64,000 nucleotides of DNA, from NCBI RefSeq assembly GCF_029893105.1, contig NZ_JARXWG010000007.1, positions 1-64,000 on the forward strand, written 5' to 3'. Numbering within the stretch: the stretch's first letter is position 1; each line of letters opens with the position of its first letter. The DNA is from Parabacteroides sp. PF5-9. GTDB taxonomy: Bacteria; Bacteroidota; Bacteroidia; Bacteroidales; Tannerellaceae. The notes beneath the pieces were generated by a model. That model made no database searches. It worked only from the letters and a program-made list of their open reading frames with translations, and was not told the DNA's origin. Positions 56,660 to 64,000 of this stretch are shown in pieces. The translations under genes and the position numbers were made by a program.

Positions 56660-58186
56660 TTATTGCACTTTTTTTTCGATGAAAAAATCGTCGGTACCTA
56701 TTTGAATAATCATCGCACCTCCTTCGAAAGAGGCATTTTCTTTTTGAGATAAGTCAGATACACTTGGAGGCAACACTCTTTCGCCTTCAGCCTGATTTCC
56801 GTTGGTCAATGCCCCTAACATAGCAACACCTATTTCATTGGTATGCTGTCGAGAAAAAGTGATTGAGTAGTTTCCCATTTCAATCGTTTCTTCCGGTTTT
56901 TTGGAATAGATGTAAACGCCTCTCATTTTGTCGGAATTGAGATGTCCGGCAATAAAATCGGAAATTCTATTTATCAATGAATAGGCATCTCCTAAGAGTT
57001 TCACGCTTTTGCTTTGCATGACAGATTCGCTGTAATCAATCCCAAAAGGTGAAAACCCTATCGCATCCCATTCGCCGATAAGATAAAAAGGTCTGACTGC
57101 CGAAATATTACTTTCCGGGATTAGGATCGGATTATTCTTATACGAAAAGGCTTCACATATCTCATCCAGGTTTTGGGGATACGCATTGGGAGTCAGAATG
57201 TCCAAAGAAGGAGCTACTGCTTTATAGATATCATAAAAATCCGGGATTGAACAACCATTACCCAAACTACGTCCTCTTGAATTTACACTACCTGTCGCAT
57301 TTGTAAATGTGGGCAATGGAAGAATTTTTTTTCCGGCAGTTGACAGTTCTTCCAGATAATTCGCAAAAGCAAACGCGGTGAACAAATGTTCTGTTAAATG
57401 TAAAATGGGCTTCGTTCCATTGTCTTTTGTCAAACTTTTCCCAAATATTGTTTCCCAGTCTCCTTTTGTTTGATATCCATTGTTCTTCCAGGCAGCTTCA
57501 ATATCTGGCTGCATAGTACCCTTATTTTTAACAAGATAGTCTATAACTTTATGAGGAACATCGGAATTCCATGCTTTGTTGGCTGAAGCGGAGCAATCAC
57601 GTGTGGGAGTCTTAAGACCAGGCTCATTACCCACCTGAATCATGATCACCGTACCCGCTTTATCAACGTCTTTAATATGTTTTAATAAAGCCAGATACGC
57701 TTTTTTATCTGCTTCAATGATATTCGAATCATACAACGTAGGCAACTCCAATTCTTTTCCTGAAGGATCTTTAGCACGGGGAAAACGACTCGGATTCTTT
57801 TTAACCCAGTTCGGAGCATAAGTCATAAAAGGGTTTTTAAACGAGCCAAACCAAATTAATGCCACTTTGAGTTTATGCTCCCTCGCTCCTTTAATAATCG
57901 CATCGACATGAGAGAAATCAAAAACCCCTTCTTGGGGTTCTACCAATTCCCATGAAGCTGTAGCAATAACACTATTCAAATTCATTTTTACCAGATTATC
58001 CCATACATTATCCAAATAATCCACATTTGAACAGGTCGAATTATGTAATTCTCCGGATAACATAAAAAAAGGTTTTCCATCCACTTTGAGAATCGTGTTT
58101 TTCCCAGAACGATCCAGTTGTGACATTTGAGCAGAAACACTCATCACTGTCACTAATAACAAAACAAACAGCACATATTTTTTCAT
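56660..58186 (-). CDS. DUF5597-type (GH35-like) beta-galactosidase
   Basis: A 508-residue secreted glycosidase with a signal peptide (about 1-19). It has a clan GH-A TIM barrel: FMLSGELHNSTCS near the start, the acid/base E188 in IQVGNEPG and the probable nucleophile E358 in ILIPESN. The C-terminal DUF5597-like segment (about 420-508) completes the protein. The likely activity is beta-galactosidase, but substrates vary. It is encoded 40 bp after the GH78-like gene, so the two act in sequence on one glycan that contains galactose and rhamnose; the pairing is inference. Confidence 0.85.
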   Translation of the reverse strand: MKKYVLFVLLLVTVMSVSAQMSQLDRSGKNTILKVDGKPFFMLSGELHNSTCSNVDYLDNVWDNLVKMNLNSVIATASWELVEPQEGVFDFSHVDAIIKGAREHKLKVALIWFGSFKNPFMTYAPNWVKKNPSRFPRAKDPSGKELELPTLYDSNIIEADKKAYLALLKHIKDVDKAGTVIMIQVGNEPGLKTPTRDCSASANKAWNSDVPHKVIDYLVKNKGTMQPDIEAAWKNNGYQTKGDWETIFGKSLTKDNGTKPILHLTEHLFTAFAFANYLEELSTAGKKILPLPTFTNATGSVNSRGRSLGNGCSIPDFYDIYKAVAPSLDILTPNAYPQNLDEICEAFSYKNNPILIPESNISAVRPFYLIGEWDAIGFSPFGIDYSESVMQSKSVKLLGDAYSLINRISDFIAGHLNSDKMRGVYIYSKKPEETIEMGNYSITFSRQHTNEIGVAMLGALTNGNQAEGERVLPPSVSDLSQKENASFEGGAMIIQIGTDDFFIEKKVQ

Positions 58187-58226
58187 GAGTAAATCATTGT
58201 TTTTAAAAATTTATTCGTCTAACAGA

Positions 58227-60434
58227 TCAATCCAACGTATAAACGCCGGCTTTCTTAAATGTCTTAAGCGGTTTACGATCTGTTTTCTTTCCGATATGTA
58301 AAATACAACCCTCCGGAATTTCTATCTCATTGGAGCCTGACTTAGAAAAGTGATAACGAATCATCCCCTCTTTTAATGGAATTGTACCCTTCATCCAGTC
58401 GAGATGCAATAAATCAGGGTCAAGGTAATATTCATTGATCTTTTTATCCGATTGATCAAAACCAAGCATACCATTCAATATGGCTACAACAGGGGGTACT
58501 CCATTCGCTCCATGGCAAAGACTTAATCCATAAGGACGACGATAAAAGACTAATTGTTCAGTACGGGATGCTTTGGGAGAAAAGTTTTCTGGGAACCGGG
58601 TATGTCCCTGTTCCAGCCAATCACCCCATACCATATTTAATAGTTGCAACATATCCTTTATTCGCCCGGCTTTGATATAAGCCAAAAATTCGTATCCTTT
58701 TTCATAACTGATATCTTCCTTATAATAAGGAATTTCAGGAATAATGTTATTAAAAAGATGATCATAATCTGTGGCAGGATAAAGGTCTGTCAATACAGCC
58801 CAGTATTGAGCATGGTGTGAAATACGGGTATCCTTCTCTCCTTCGTCAGTATATCCGTTAATAAATGCTTTTCGCTGATCATCCCAGAAATGAGTTAAAA
58901 TACTCTTTTTAAGATTTTCTGCATATTGCCTGTATGTCCGGGCTAACGAACGGTCTTTCCACAAATCAGCAAAATAACTTCCAATTTGAAAATTATGATA
59001 TAACATGATCTGCCCGTAAGTGGCTATACCCTTTCCCGAAGGTCCGTTTTTTGTCGCCCAACCCGGTATAAATCCGGAAGTCGAGTGAGTCGAAGATATA
59101 AACCCGTTCTCATCTTGCATAGTCATATACAATGACAACATCTGTACAATCCGGTCTTTATACATCAACAATGTTTCAAGATTGCCATAACGCAGATAAA
59201 AATGTTTGAAGCCCACTAAAGCATGGAGTGGATAATCGACAATTCCAAGGTCTGAAGTTTGCGGATTTGGAGGCATCAATGCGATAGAAAGACCGTTCCT
59301 GGAAACTTGTTCATCACCGAAAAGATAGTCTCCGGCAAACATACTGGCTATAGCATCCATCGACCAGGGAAGATAATCTCTTTTTACGCCATCCAGATAA
59401 AACTGATGCATACTGGTATGTAGAGATGCTCCCCCGGCTCTGAATAACCGATTCAAGGAGTCATCATTTGACTCAAACTCCATTTGGTAAGTAACCGGCC
59501 ATAAAATAGCATCAAATACAATTGAGGTAATCTGACATCCGGCCTCACTTTCTATGGCAAGATATCTCAATGCTCTTTCCGGCAAAACAAATTCCTGAGT
59601 CTCTCCTGTTAGATGCACATCTGGAATAGGGTACTGCTCATACAATTTTTCATCTGTATTCAGCGCTTCTTCAGGAGTCTCTCCGACCCTGAATGAAAGA
59701 CGACCTTCCCCTGTCACATTCAACCGCACGGTTCCCACCTCCAGGTGCCGGAAATCAAATAAAGCATATCCTCTTCTGTTTATCTTGTAAGAGCCGGCTA
59801 CGGCCATTGAATTCCTGACAGGAATAAACTCATAAGGATTGATGCGAACTGTCATTTCCTGCTTGTCATCAGGGAAGACATCCGGTTTATTATACATCGA
59901 ATAGGTTTCAGGCAAATTCCACGAACGGCCGTCTAAACTAACCTCCCACCCTTTAATATCTGATAATCCTTTTCCATCTACAATCAGGGATGGCAAGCGA
60001 TCCGTTGTATTAATTTCAAACTGTAAAATATACACACCCGGAGATAAAGAAAATTCACGTATATCTTCATTTTGTCTTTCTCCATTTATCGTACAGACAA
60101 TAACCCCTGCTCCATTCCACTTCAATAACGTATGCTCTTTGACATTCACCTTTCGTTTAAAAAATGTCTGATAACTATCTTTATTGAATTTCCCGGGATA
60201 ACCGACATTGACACAACGCTCTTCCGATATTTTTTTTAACTGCTTCTGCATATGGGCAGCCAGCTGTCCCGGATACCACATATATGTACTTTGCCAGACT
60301 TCTTGAGACTGGTTAGAAATAACCTGACAAGTTGAATCTAATAGAGGATCAAATTGGTCTGTTTGCGCCCGCAAAACATTTCCATGGAAAAACAAACTGA
60401 ATAAAAGGATAAAAAAACTGATTATTCTTTTCAT
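58227..60434 (-). CDS. GH78-like alpha-L-rhamnosidase, variant active site
   Basis: A 735-residue secreted protein (signal about 1-23) with a beta-sandwich front (about 90-310) and an (alpha/alpha)6 barrel like GH78. The active-site region reads D348-GVKRDYLPWSM-D360. The first and last acids of the GH78 motif are kept, but the usual glutamate position is tyrosine or aspartate, as in GH78 subgroups with an RDxxxW pattern. The family is likely; rhamnosidase activity is less certain than for the gene at 35335. It is the first gene of a two-gene operon with the DUF5597 enzyme. Confidence 0.8.
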   Translation of the reverse strand: MKRIISFFILLFSLFFHGNVLRAQTDQFDPLLDSTCQVISNQSQEVWQSTYMWYPGQLAAHMQKQLKKISEERCVNVGYPGKFNKDSYQTFFKRKVNVKEHTLLKWNGAGVIVCTINGERQNEDIREFSLSPGVYILQFEINTTDRLPSLIVDGKGLSDIKGWEVSLDGRSWNLPETYSMYNKPDVFPDDKQEMTVRINPYEFIPVRNSMAVAGSYKINRRGYALFDFRHLEVGTVRLNVTGEGRLSFRVGETPEEALNTDEKLYEQYPIPDVHLTGETQEFVLPERALRYLAIESEAGCQITSIVFDAILWPVTYQMEFESNDDSLNRLFRAGGASLHTSMHQFYLDGVKRDYLPWSMDAIASMFAGDYLFGDEQVSRNGLSIALMPPNPQTSDLGIVDYPLHALVGFKHFYLRYGNLETLLMYKDRIVQMLSLYMTMQDENGFISSTHSTSGFIPGWATKNGPSGKGIATYGQIMLYHNFQIGSYFADLWKDRSLARTYRQYAENLKKSILTHFWDDQRKAFINGYTDEGEKDTRISHHAQYWAVLTDLYPATDYDHLFNNIIPEIPYYKEDISYEKGYEFLAYIKAGRIKDMLQLLNMVWGDWLEQGHTRFPENFSPKASRTEQLVFYRRPYGLSLCHGANGVPPVVAILNGMLGFDQSDKKINEYYLDPDLLHLDWMKGTIPLKEGMIRYHFSKSGSNEIEIPEGCILHIGKKTDRKPLKTFKKAGVYTLD

Positions 60435-60633
60435 ACGGCATTATTTATTTTTTATATTTAGGTCGGAACTCACACGAATGTTATTGCCTTTCACTTAAAA
60501 CGGCGCTTTAGCGAAACAGTTTTAATGGCTCGTTGCATAAAACTTGTGCTTCTATTTATTGCTACAAAAGAATATTTTTTTCAGGAATAAAACGTTTTCT
60601 TTTTGATATTTACCTTTTCTTATATGACAGCAC

Positions 60634-60680
60634 AAAAAAAGGGTGTCAAAAGTGCAATTGCACTTTGAACACCCCTTTAT
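60634..60680 (-). terminator. Terminator after ilvC
   Basis: On the minus strand a long stem, GGGTGT-TC-AAAGTGCAAT with its complement, is followed by TTTTTTT. The hairpin (60641-60676) is nearly a perfect palindrome centred on GTGCAATTGCAC. It closes the ilv operon. The remaining 60435-60633 holds the upstream region of the GH78-like gene with no clear promoter box. Confidence 0.92.
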
Positions 60681-60728
60681 TAAACAACACGGAGGCTTTC
60701 ACTCCCTTCCTATTGTCGAATAGTATAT

Positions 60729-61775
60729 TTAATTGTTTTCCGGACGAAGTTTACGTACTACTGCACCAGCTTGCCACATTTCGCTTTCACGCAATGCTTT
60801 CAACTCTTTCTCCAGCCCTTCGCGATAATCCGGTTTACTGTTTGTATCGATCGAGCGTTGTGCTTCGTTTCCACAGGCTACTTCTTTATACAGTTTTTCA
60901 AATACCGGTTTGGAAGCATCATGGAACGGTCCCATCCAATCTAAAGCGCCACGTTGTGCGGTAGTTGAACAGTTGGCGTACATCCAGTCCATACCGTTTT
61001 CTGCAAATAAAGGCATCAGGGATTGAGTTAACTCTTCAACCGTTTCATTGAACGCTTCTGATGGAGTATGTCCATTCGCACGTAAGACTTCATATTGAGC
61101 CAACAACAGGCCTTGTATAGCTCCCATCAATGTACCGCGTTCACCGGTCAGGTCTGAATAAACTTCTCTCTGGAAAGTTGTTTCAAACAGATAACCCGAA
61201 CCAACACCAATACCCAATGCAACCACACGCTCCCAGGCTTTACCTGTCGCATCCTGGAAAATAGCAAAACTGGAATTCAATCCACGTCCTTCAAGGAACA
61301 TACGACGCAGAGAAGTTCCGGAACCTTTCGGTGCTACCAGAATGACATCAATATCTGCCGGTGGAACGATATTTGTACGTTCTTTATAAGTAATCCCGAA
61401 GCCGTGAGAAAAATACAATGCTTTACCCGGAGTCAGGTATTTTTTAATACGTGGCCATACCTCTATCTGAGCGGCATCTGAAAGCAGATACTGGATGATT
61501 GTTGCCCGTTCGCACGCTTCTTCGATATCAAAAAGCGTTTCTCCCGGAACCCATCCGTCAGCGACAGCTTTTTCCCACGTTTGTCCTCCTTTGCGTTGCC
61601 CAACGATCACATTGAATCCATTATCGCGCAAGTTCAGACTTTGTCCAGGTCCTTGTACGCCATAACCGATCACAGCGATTATCTCATCTTTTAATACTTC
61701 TCTAGCTTTCTCTAATGGAAACTCTTCGCGGGTAACAACATTCTCTTCCACTCCGCCAAAATTCATTACTGCCAT
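60729..61775 (-). CDS. ilvC: Ketol-acid reductoisomerase
   Basis: Second step of valine and isoleucine synthesis: rearranges and reduces acetolactate or acetohydroxybutyrate with NAD(P)H. The 348-residue protein has a Rossmann domain with GYGVQGPGQ (38-46), where P and Q replace the more usual A/SQGxA pattern, QRKGGQTW after it, and a C-terminal helical domain with Mg-binding acids (DLTGERGTLMGAIQG; EETV-type NETVEELTQ). It is the last gene of the ilv operon, before a strong terminator. Confidence 0.95.
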   Translation of the reverse strand: MAVMNFGGVEENVVTREEFPLEKAREVLKDEIIAVIGYGVQGPGQSLNLRDNGFNVIVGQRKGGQTWEKAVADGWVPGETLFDIEEACERATIIQYLLSDAAQIEVWPRIKKYLTPGKALYFSHGFGITYKERTNIVPPADIDVILVAPKGSGTSLRRMFLEGRGLNSSFAIFQDATGKAWERVVALGIGVGSGYLFETTFQREVYSDLTGERGTLMGAIQGLLLAQYEVLRANGHTPSEAFNETVEELTQSLMPLFAENGMDWMYANCSTTAQRGALDWMGPFHDASKPVFEKLYKEVACGNEAQRSIDTNSKPDYREGLEKELKALRESEMWQAGAVVRKLRPENN

Positions 61776-61828
61776 TTTTTATCAATTTATTATATTAGTA
61801 ATACTCTTAATAGTCTTATCTCTTTATA

Positions 61829-62566
61829 TCAACCTTTCGCTTCCGTCCAGGTTGCAGCCGCACGACAGATCGCTTTACCGTCATGACAAATCGCCATATT
61901 ATATCTATTTTGCACAGCTTCTTCTTTATGTAACGTCAGCGGCATACCATATTTACCTTCAGACATATAGGCGATCTCGAAACGTTGCACTTCTCTTGCT
62001 TTAAACATCTCCAAATCAAATAGATCTAACAGATGTTCCATATATTTAATGCTGTTCAGATGTCCGTTCACATCCAGATCGCTGTATTTAATCTGATAAG
62101 GAACGCCGGGAGTATTGCTCTCCACAGGGGATATTTTGCCGGGACGTTCGATCGGACAAGAACGATCGGAAAGATAAACACTTAACCCCTCTATATCCAA
62201 CGAAGTAGGCCGACGTGTCTCCATGTCGATCGCCGCCCAGATCGAACGGGCAAAAGCCATACTTTTTCCCGTATCATCGGTCAATTCAAAACAACGACTC
62301 GTAAACAAACGTCCCACCTCATCAATCCAAGTATATACTTTGATCGGTTGAGACATACTCGGATATTCCTGAATTTCGATCGCCAGGCGCGAAAGCACCC
62401 AGGCGGTATGCTTTTCACTCATGTCATTAAACCCAAAACCACGCGTGGATGCATGATTAGAAGCAGCATGCATCAAATAATTCCCGATCATCGGAATCGT
62501 TACCCGCCCTCTGAAATCGAGAAGATACTCTTCCGTTACAAAATGAAATTCACCAACCTTTTCCAC
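61829..62566 (-). CDS. Acyl-ACP thioesterase
   Basis: A 245-residue double hot-dog thioesterase of the FatA/FatB-like family that releases fatty acids from acyl carrier protein. Family features are HASNHASTRGFGF, WVLSRLAIEIQEYP, and the catalytic region SDLDVNGHLNSIKYMEHLLD (N, H) in the second hot-dog. The start is GTG (62566). It sits between ilvN (16-bp gap) and ilvC (53-bp gap), so it is co-transcribed with branched-chain synthesis. It might serve branched acyl chains made from branched-chain precursors; this is inference. Confidence 0.88.
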   Translation of the reverse strand: MEKVGEFHFVTEEYLLDFRGRVTIPMIGNYLMHAASNHASTRGFGFNDMSEKHTAWVLSRLAIEIQEYPSMSQPIKVYTWIDEVGRLFTSRCFELTDDTGKSMAFARSIWAAIDMETRRPTSLDIEGLSVYLSDRSCPIERPGKISPVESNTPGVPYQIKYSDLDVNGHLNSIKYMEHLLDLFDLEMFKAREVQRFEIAYMSEGKYGMPLTLHKEEAVQNRYNMAICHDGKAICRAAATWTEAKG

Positions 62567-62582
62567 GTATCTTAATTATTAA

Positions 62583-63140
62583 TCATTCACCATTATTCTC
62601 CTCTCCTACCTTCTCTTTCATCGAAGCCAGCATATCACTCAACCGCTCTACTTTGCTCTTTGTGATAGCAATACGCCCCGAACGAATAAATTGCAACACA
62701 CCGATTGTCTGACTCAACTCATTGAAAAGCGCTTGTGTTTCGGCATAATGTCCGCTTTTCTCAAGCACCACCATATCTTCATTGATTTCAAGCACATGGG
62801 CATTGTATTTACGAATCAACTCTTCCGCTCCATTCATCTTAATAAACAAGTCCGTACTCAGTTTATACAAGGCGATCTCTTGATGTACAAGATCTTCATC
62901 GGTATTATAATAAGCTTTCAGGATATCCACTCGTTTGTCGATCTGTTTGACCACCTTATCCATCATGTCTTCCGTCGCAAAGGTAGTAATTGTAAATTTA
63001 TGTACCCCTTTTATAGCCGACGGAGAAACCGATAAGGTCTCAATATTCAACTGCCGACGAGTAAATACAATCGTTATCTGGTTTAATAAACCTACTGTAT
63101 TCTCCGAAAATATAATAACCGTATATAATTTCTTTTCCAT
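62583..63140 (-). CDS. ilvN: Acetolactate synthase small (regulatory) subunit
   Basis: A 185-residue regulatory subunit with an N-terminal ACT domain (about 1-75; YTVIIFSENTVGLLNQITIVFTRR) that binds valine, and a C-terminal ALS_ss domain (about 95-175). It stimulates and feedback-controls the catalytic subunit encoded upstream. The frame is open to a TTG at 63188; I use ATG 63140 (MEKKLYTV) because it matches the family start. It is 70 bp after ilvB. Confidence 0.93.
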   Translation of the reverse strand: MEKKLYTVIIFSENTVGLLNQITIVFTRRQLNIETLSVSPSAIKGVHKFTITTFATEDMMDKVVKQIDKRVDILKAYYNTDEDLVHQEIALYKLSTDLFIKMNGAEELIRKYNAHVLEINEDMVVLEKSGHYAETQALFNELSQTIGVLQFIRSGRIAITKSKVERLSDMLASMKEKVGEENNGE

Positions 63141-63210
63141 ATTCTTTAACTGAAGTTTGAAGTTAGAAGTATCCTTTCTAATTGTCAATTATCCATTGTC
63201 TATCCGAATA

Positions 63211-64000
63211 TCATTTTGGGAAAATGATATTTGTCAGGCATGCCCCTGCCGGAATCATCGGATAAACCATTCCATTCGGTTCTACATTGGCAACCAATAG
63301 ATAAGGACCGTCATAATTTAGCATCTCCTCAATCGCTTCGTCCAGTTCCTCCCGTTTTTCCACCAGGCGGCTGCCAATAGCATACGCTTTAGCTATGCCT
63401 ACAAAATCAGGGTTTACCATAATCGTCCCTGAATAACGTTCCTGGAAGAACAACTCCTGCCATTGACGCACCATTCCCAGGAAGTTATTGTTTAATACAA
63501 TCATTTTGAGATGGAGGTTTTCCTGCATAATCGTTCCAAACTCCTGTATGGTCATCTGCAATCCACCATCACCTAAAAAAAGACATACTGTACGATCCGG
63601 TGCTCCGAACTTCGCACCAATAGCTGCCGGTAAACCAAAGCCCATGGTACCCAGCCCGCCTGATGTCACCACACTTCGGGTCTGACTGTATTTAAAATAA
63701 CGAATACCCATCATCTGGTTCTGACCAACATCCGTCACCAATATCGCTTTATTATCTGTAGCCTCCGATACTTTCCGGATGATTTCACCCATTTTCAAAG
63801 ACCCTTCTGTTGGAAAAACCTCTTTTTGAATAACCTTACGGTTTTCTTCCTCTTCATCCGCATCAAAAGAGGTAATCCATGTTGTATGTTTAGCCGGCTT
63901 TATCAATTCTACAACAGCCGACAACGTTTCTTTCGCATCACCGCAAACATCGACATCTACCGGTACGTTTTTGCCAATTTCACTATTATCGATATCAAAA
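63211..64000 (-). CDS. ilvB: Acetolactate synthase large subunit, C-terminal part
   Basis: Catalytic TPP-dependent subunit, cut by the right end of the window; about 263 codons of the 3' part are present. The frame stays open to 64000 (FDIDNSEIGKNVPVDVDV...). The TPP/Mg site is GDGGLQMTIQEFGT through LNNN, with GGLGTMGFGLPAAIGAK before it. The family is clear. The rest, including the FAD-binding domain, lies outside. It is the most upstream ilv gene seen here. Confidence 0.96.
   Translation of the reverse strand, partial: FDIDNSEIGKNVPVDVDVCGDAKETLSAVVELIKPAKHTTWITSFDADEEEENRKVIQKEVFPTEGSLKMGEIIRKVSEATDNKAILVTDVGQNQMMGIRYFKYSQTRSVVTSGGLGTMGFGLPAAIGAKFGAPDRTVCLFLGDGGLQMTIQEFGTIMQENLHLKMIVLNNNFLGMVRQWQELFFQERYSGTIMVNPDFVGIAKAYAIGSRLVEKREELDEAIEEMLNYDGPYLLVANVEPNGMVYPMIPAGACLTNIIFPK

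Overview
The window reads as a chromosomal segment from a member of the Bacteroidales, most likely close to Parabacteroides, Tannerellaceae or Dysgonomonadaceae. The evidence is a set of promoters of the Bacteroidetes type (-7 box TAnnTTTG, -33 TTTG), almost no Shine-Dalgarno sites, Bacteroidetes-type lipoproteins and BACON repeats, GH78 and DUF5597 glycosidases, a split ResB/CcsA cytochrome c maturation system beside nrfHA, and a Bacteroidetes-type ParC. The genus is inferred, not shown.

Layout. (1) 0.1-4.7 kb: a 4 x 22-bp palindrome array, then an ammonifying nitrite reductase operon (nrfH, nrfA, a ResB-like gene, ccsA). (2) 5-8.1 kb: a lipoprotein with a fimbrillin-like front and about seven BACON-like repeats. 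(3) 8.3-25.4 kb: an accessory region bracketed by a ~600-bp repeat in inverted orientation (8344-8945 and 24805-25407). Between the copies lie a MITE-like hairpin element, a lipoprotein, a helix-turn-helix regulator, an ABC exporter with a very His/Asp-rich periplasmic loop plus a DUF3299-like protein, an array of paralogous beta-helix proteins (one fused to ankyrins, one frameshifted) with DKNYY-like and beta-propeller-like neighbours, tRNA-Leu, parC, and a type II restriction-modification pair whose C5-methyltransferase carries an N-terminal DNA-binding domain. (4) 25.4-28 kb: a DUF2271 protein and a LytS/LytTR two-component pair. (5) 28.1-35.1 kb: the leucine operon leuA-leuC-leuD-(citramalate/isopropylmalate synthase)-mgsA-leuB, preceded by an Ile/Leu-rich leader peptide and a terminator/antiterminator pair. 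(6) 35.3-45.4 kb: a GH78 rhamnosidase, a large MG2-like secreted protein, a succinate/acetate CoA-transferase, a GlxA-type AraC regulator, a second 4 x 22-bp palindrome array and a second MITE-like element. (7) 45.4-56.5 kb, all minus strand: a MacB/FtsX permease, tRNA-Thr, rluF, a small acidic protein, a DUF6340-like lipoprotein, a sugar epimerase, a TPR histidine kinase and valS. (8) 56.6-60.4 kb: a two-gene glycosidase operon. (9) 60.7-64 kb: ilvB (cut by the window end), ilvN, an acyl-ACP thioesterase and ilvC.

Together, regions 5 and 9 supply most branched-chain amino-acid synthesis. The best candidates for something undescribed are the two palindrome arrays that share a 16+6 geometry but not sequence, the inverted ~600-bp repeats with their linked hairpin elements, and the leader-peptide attenuator on the leu operon.
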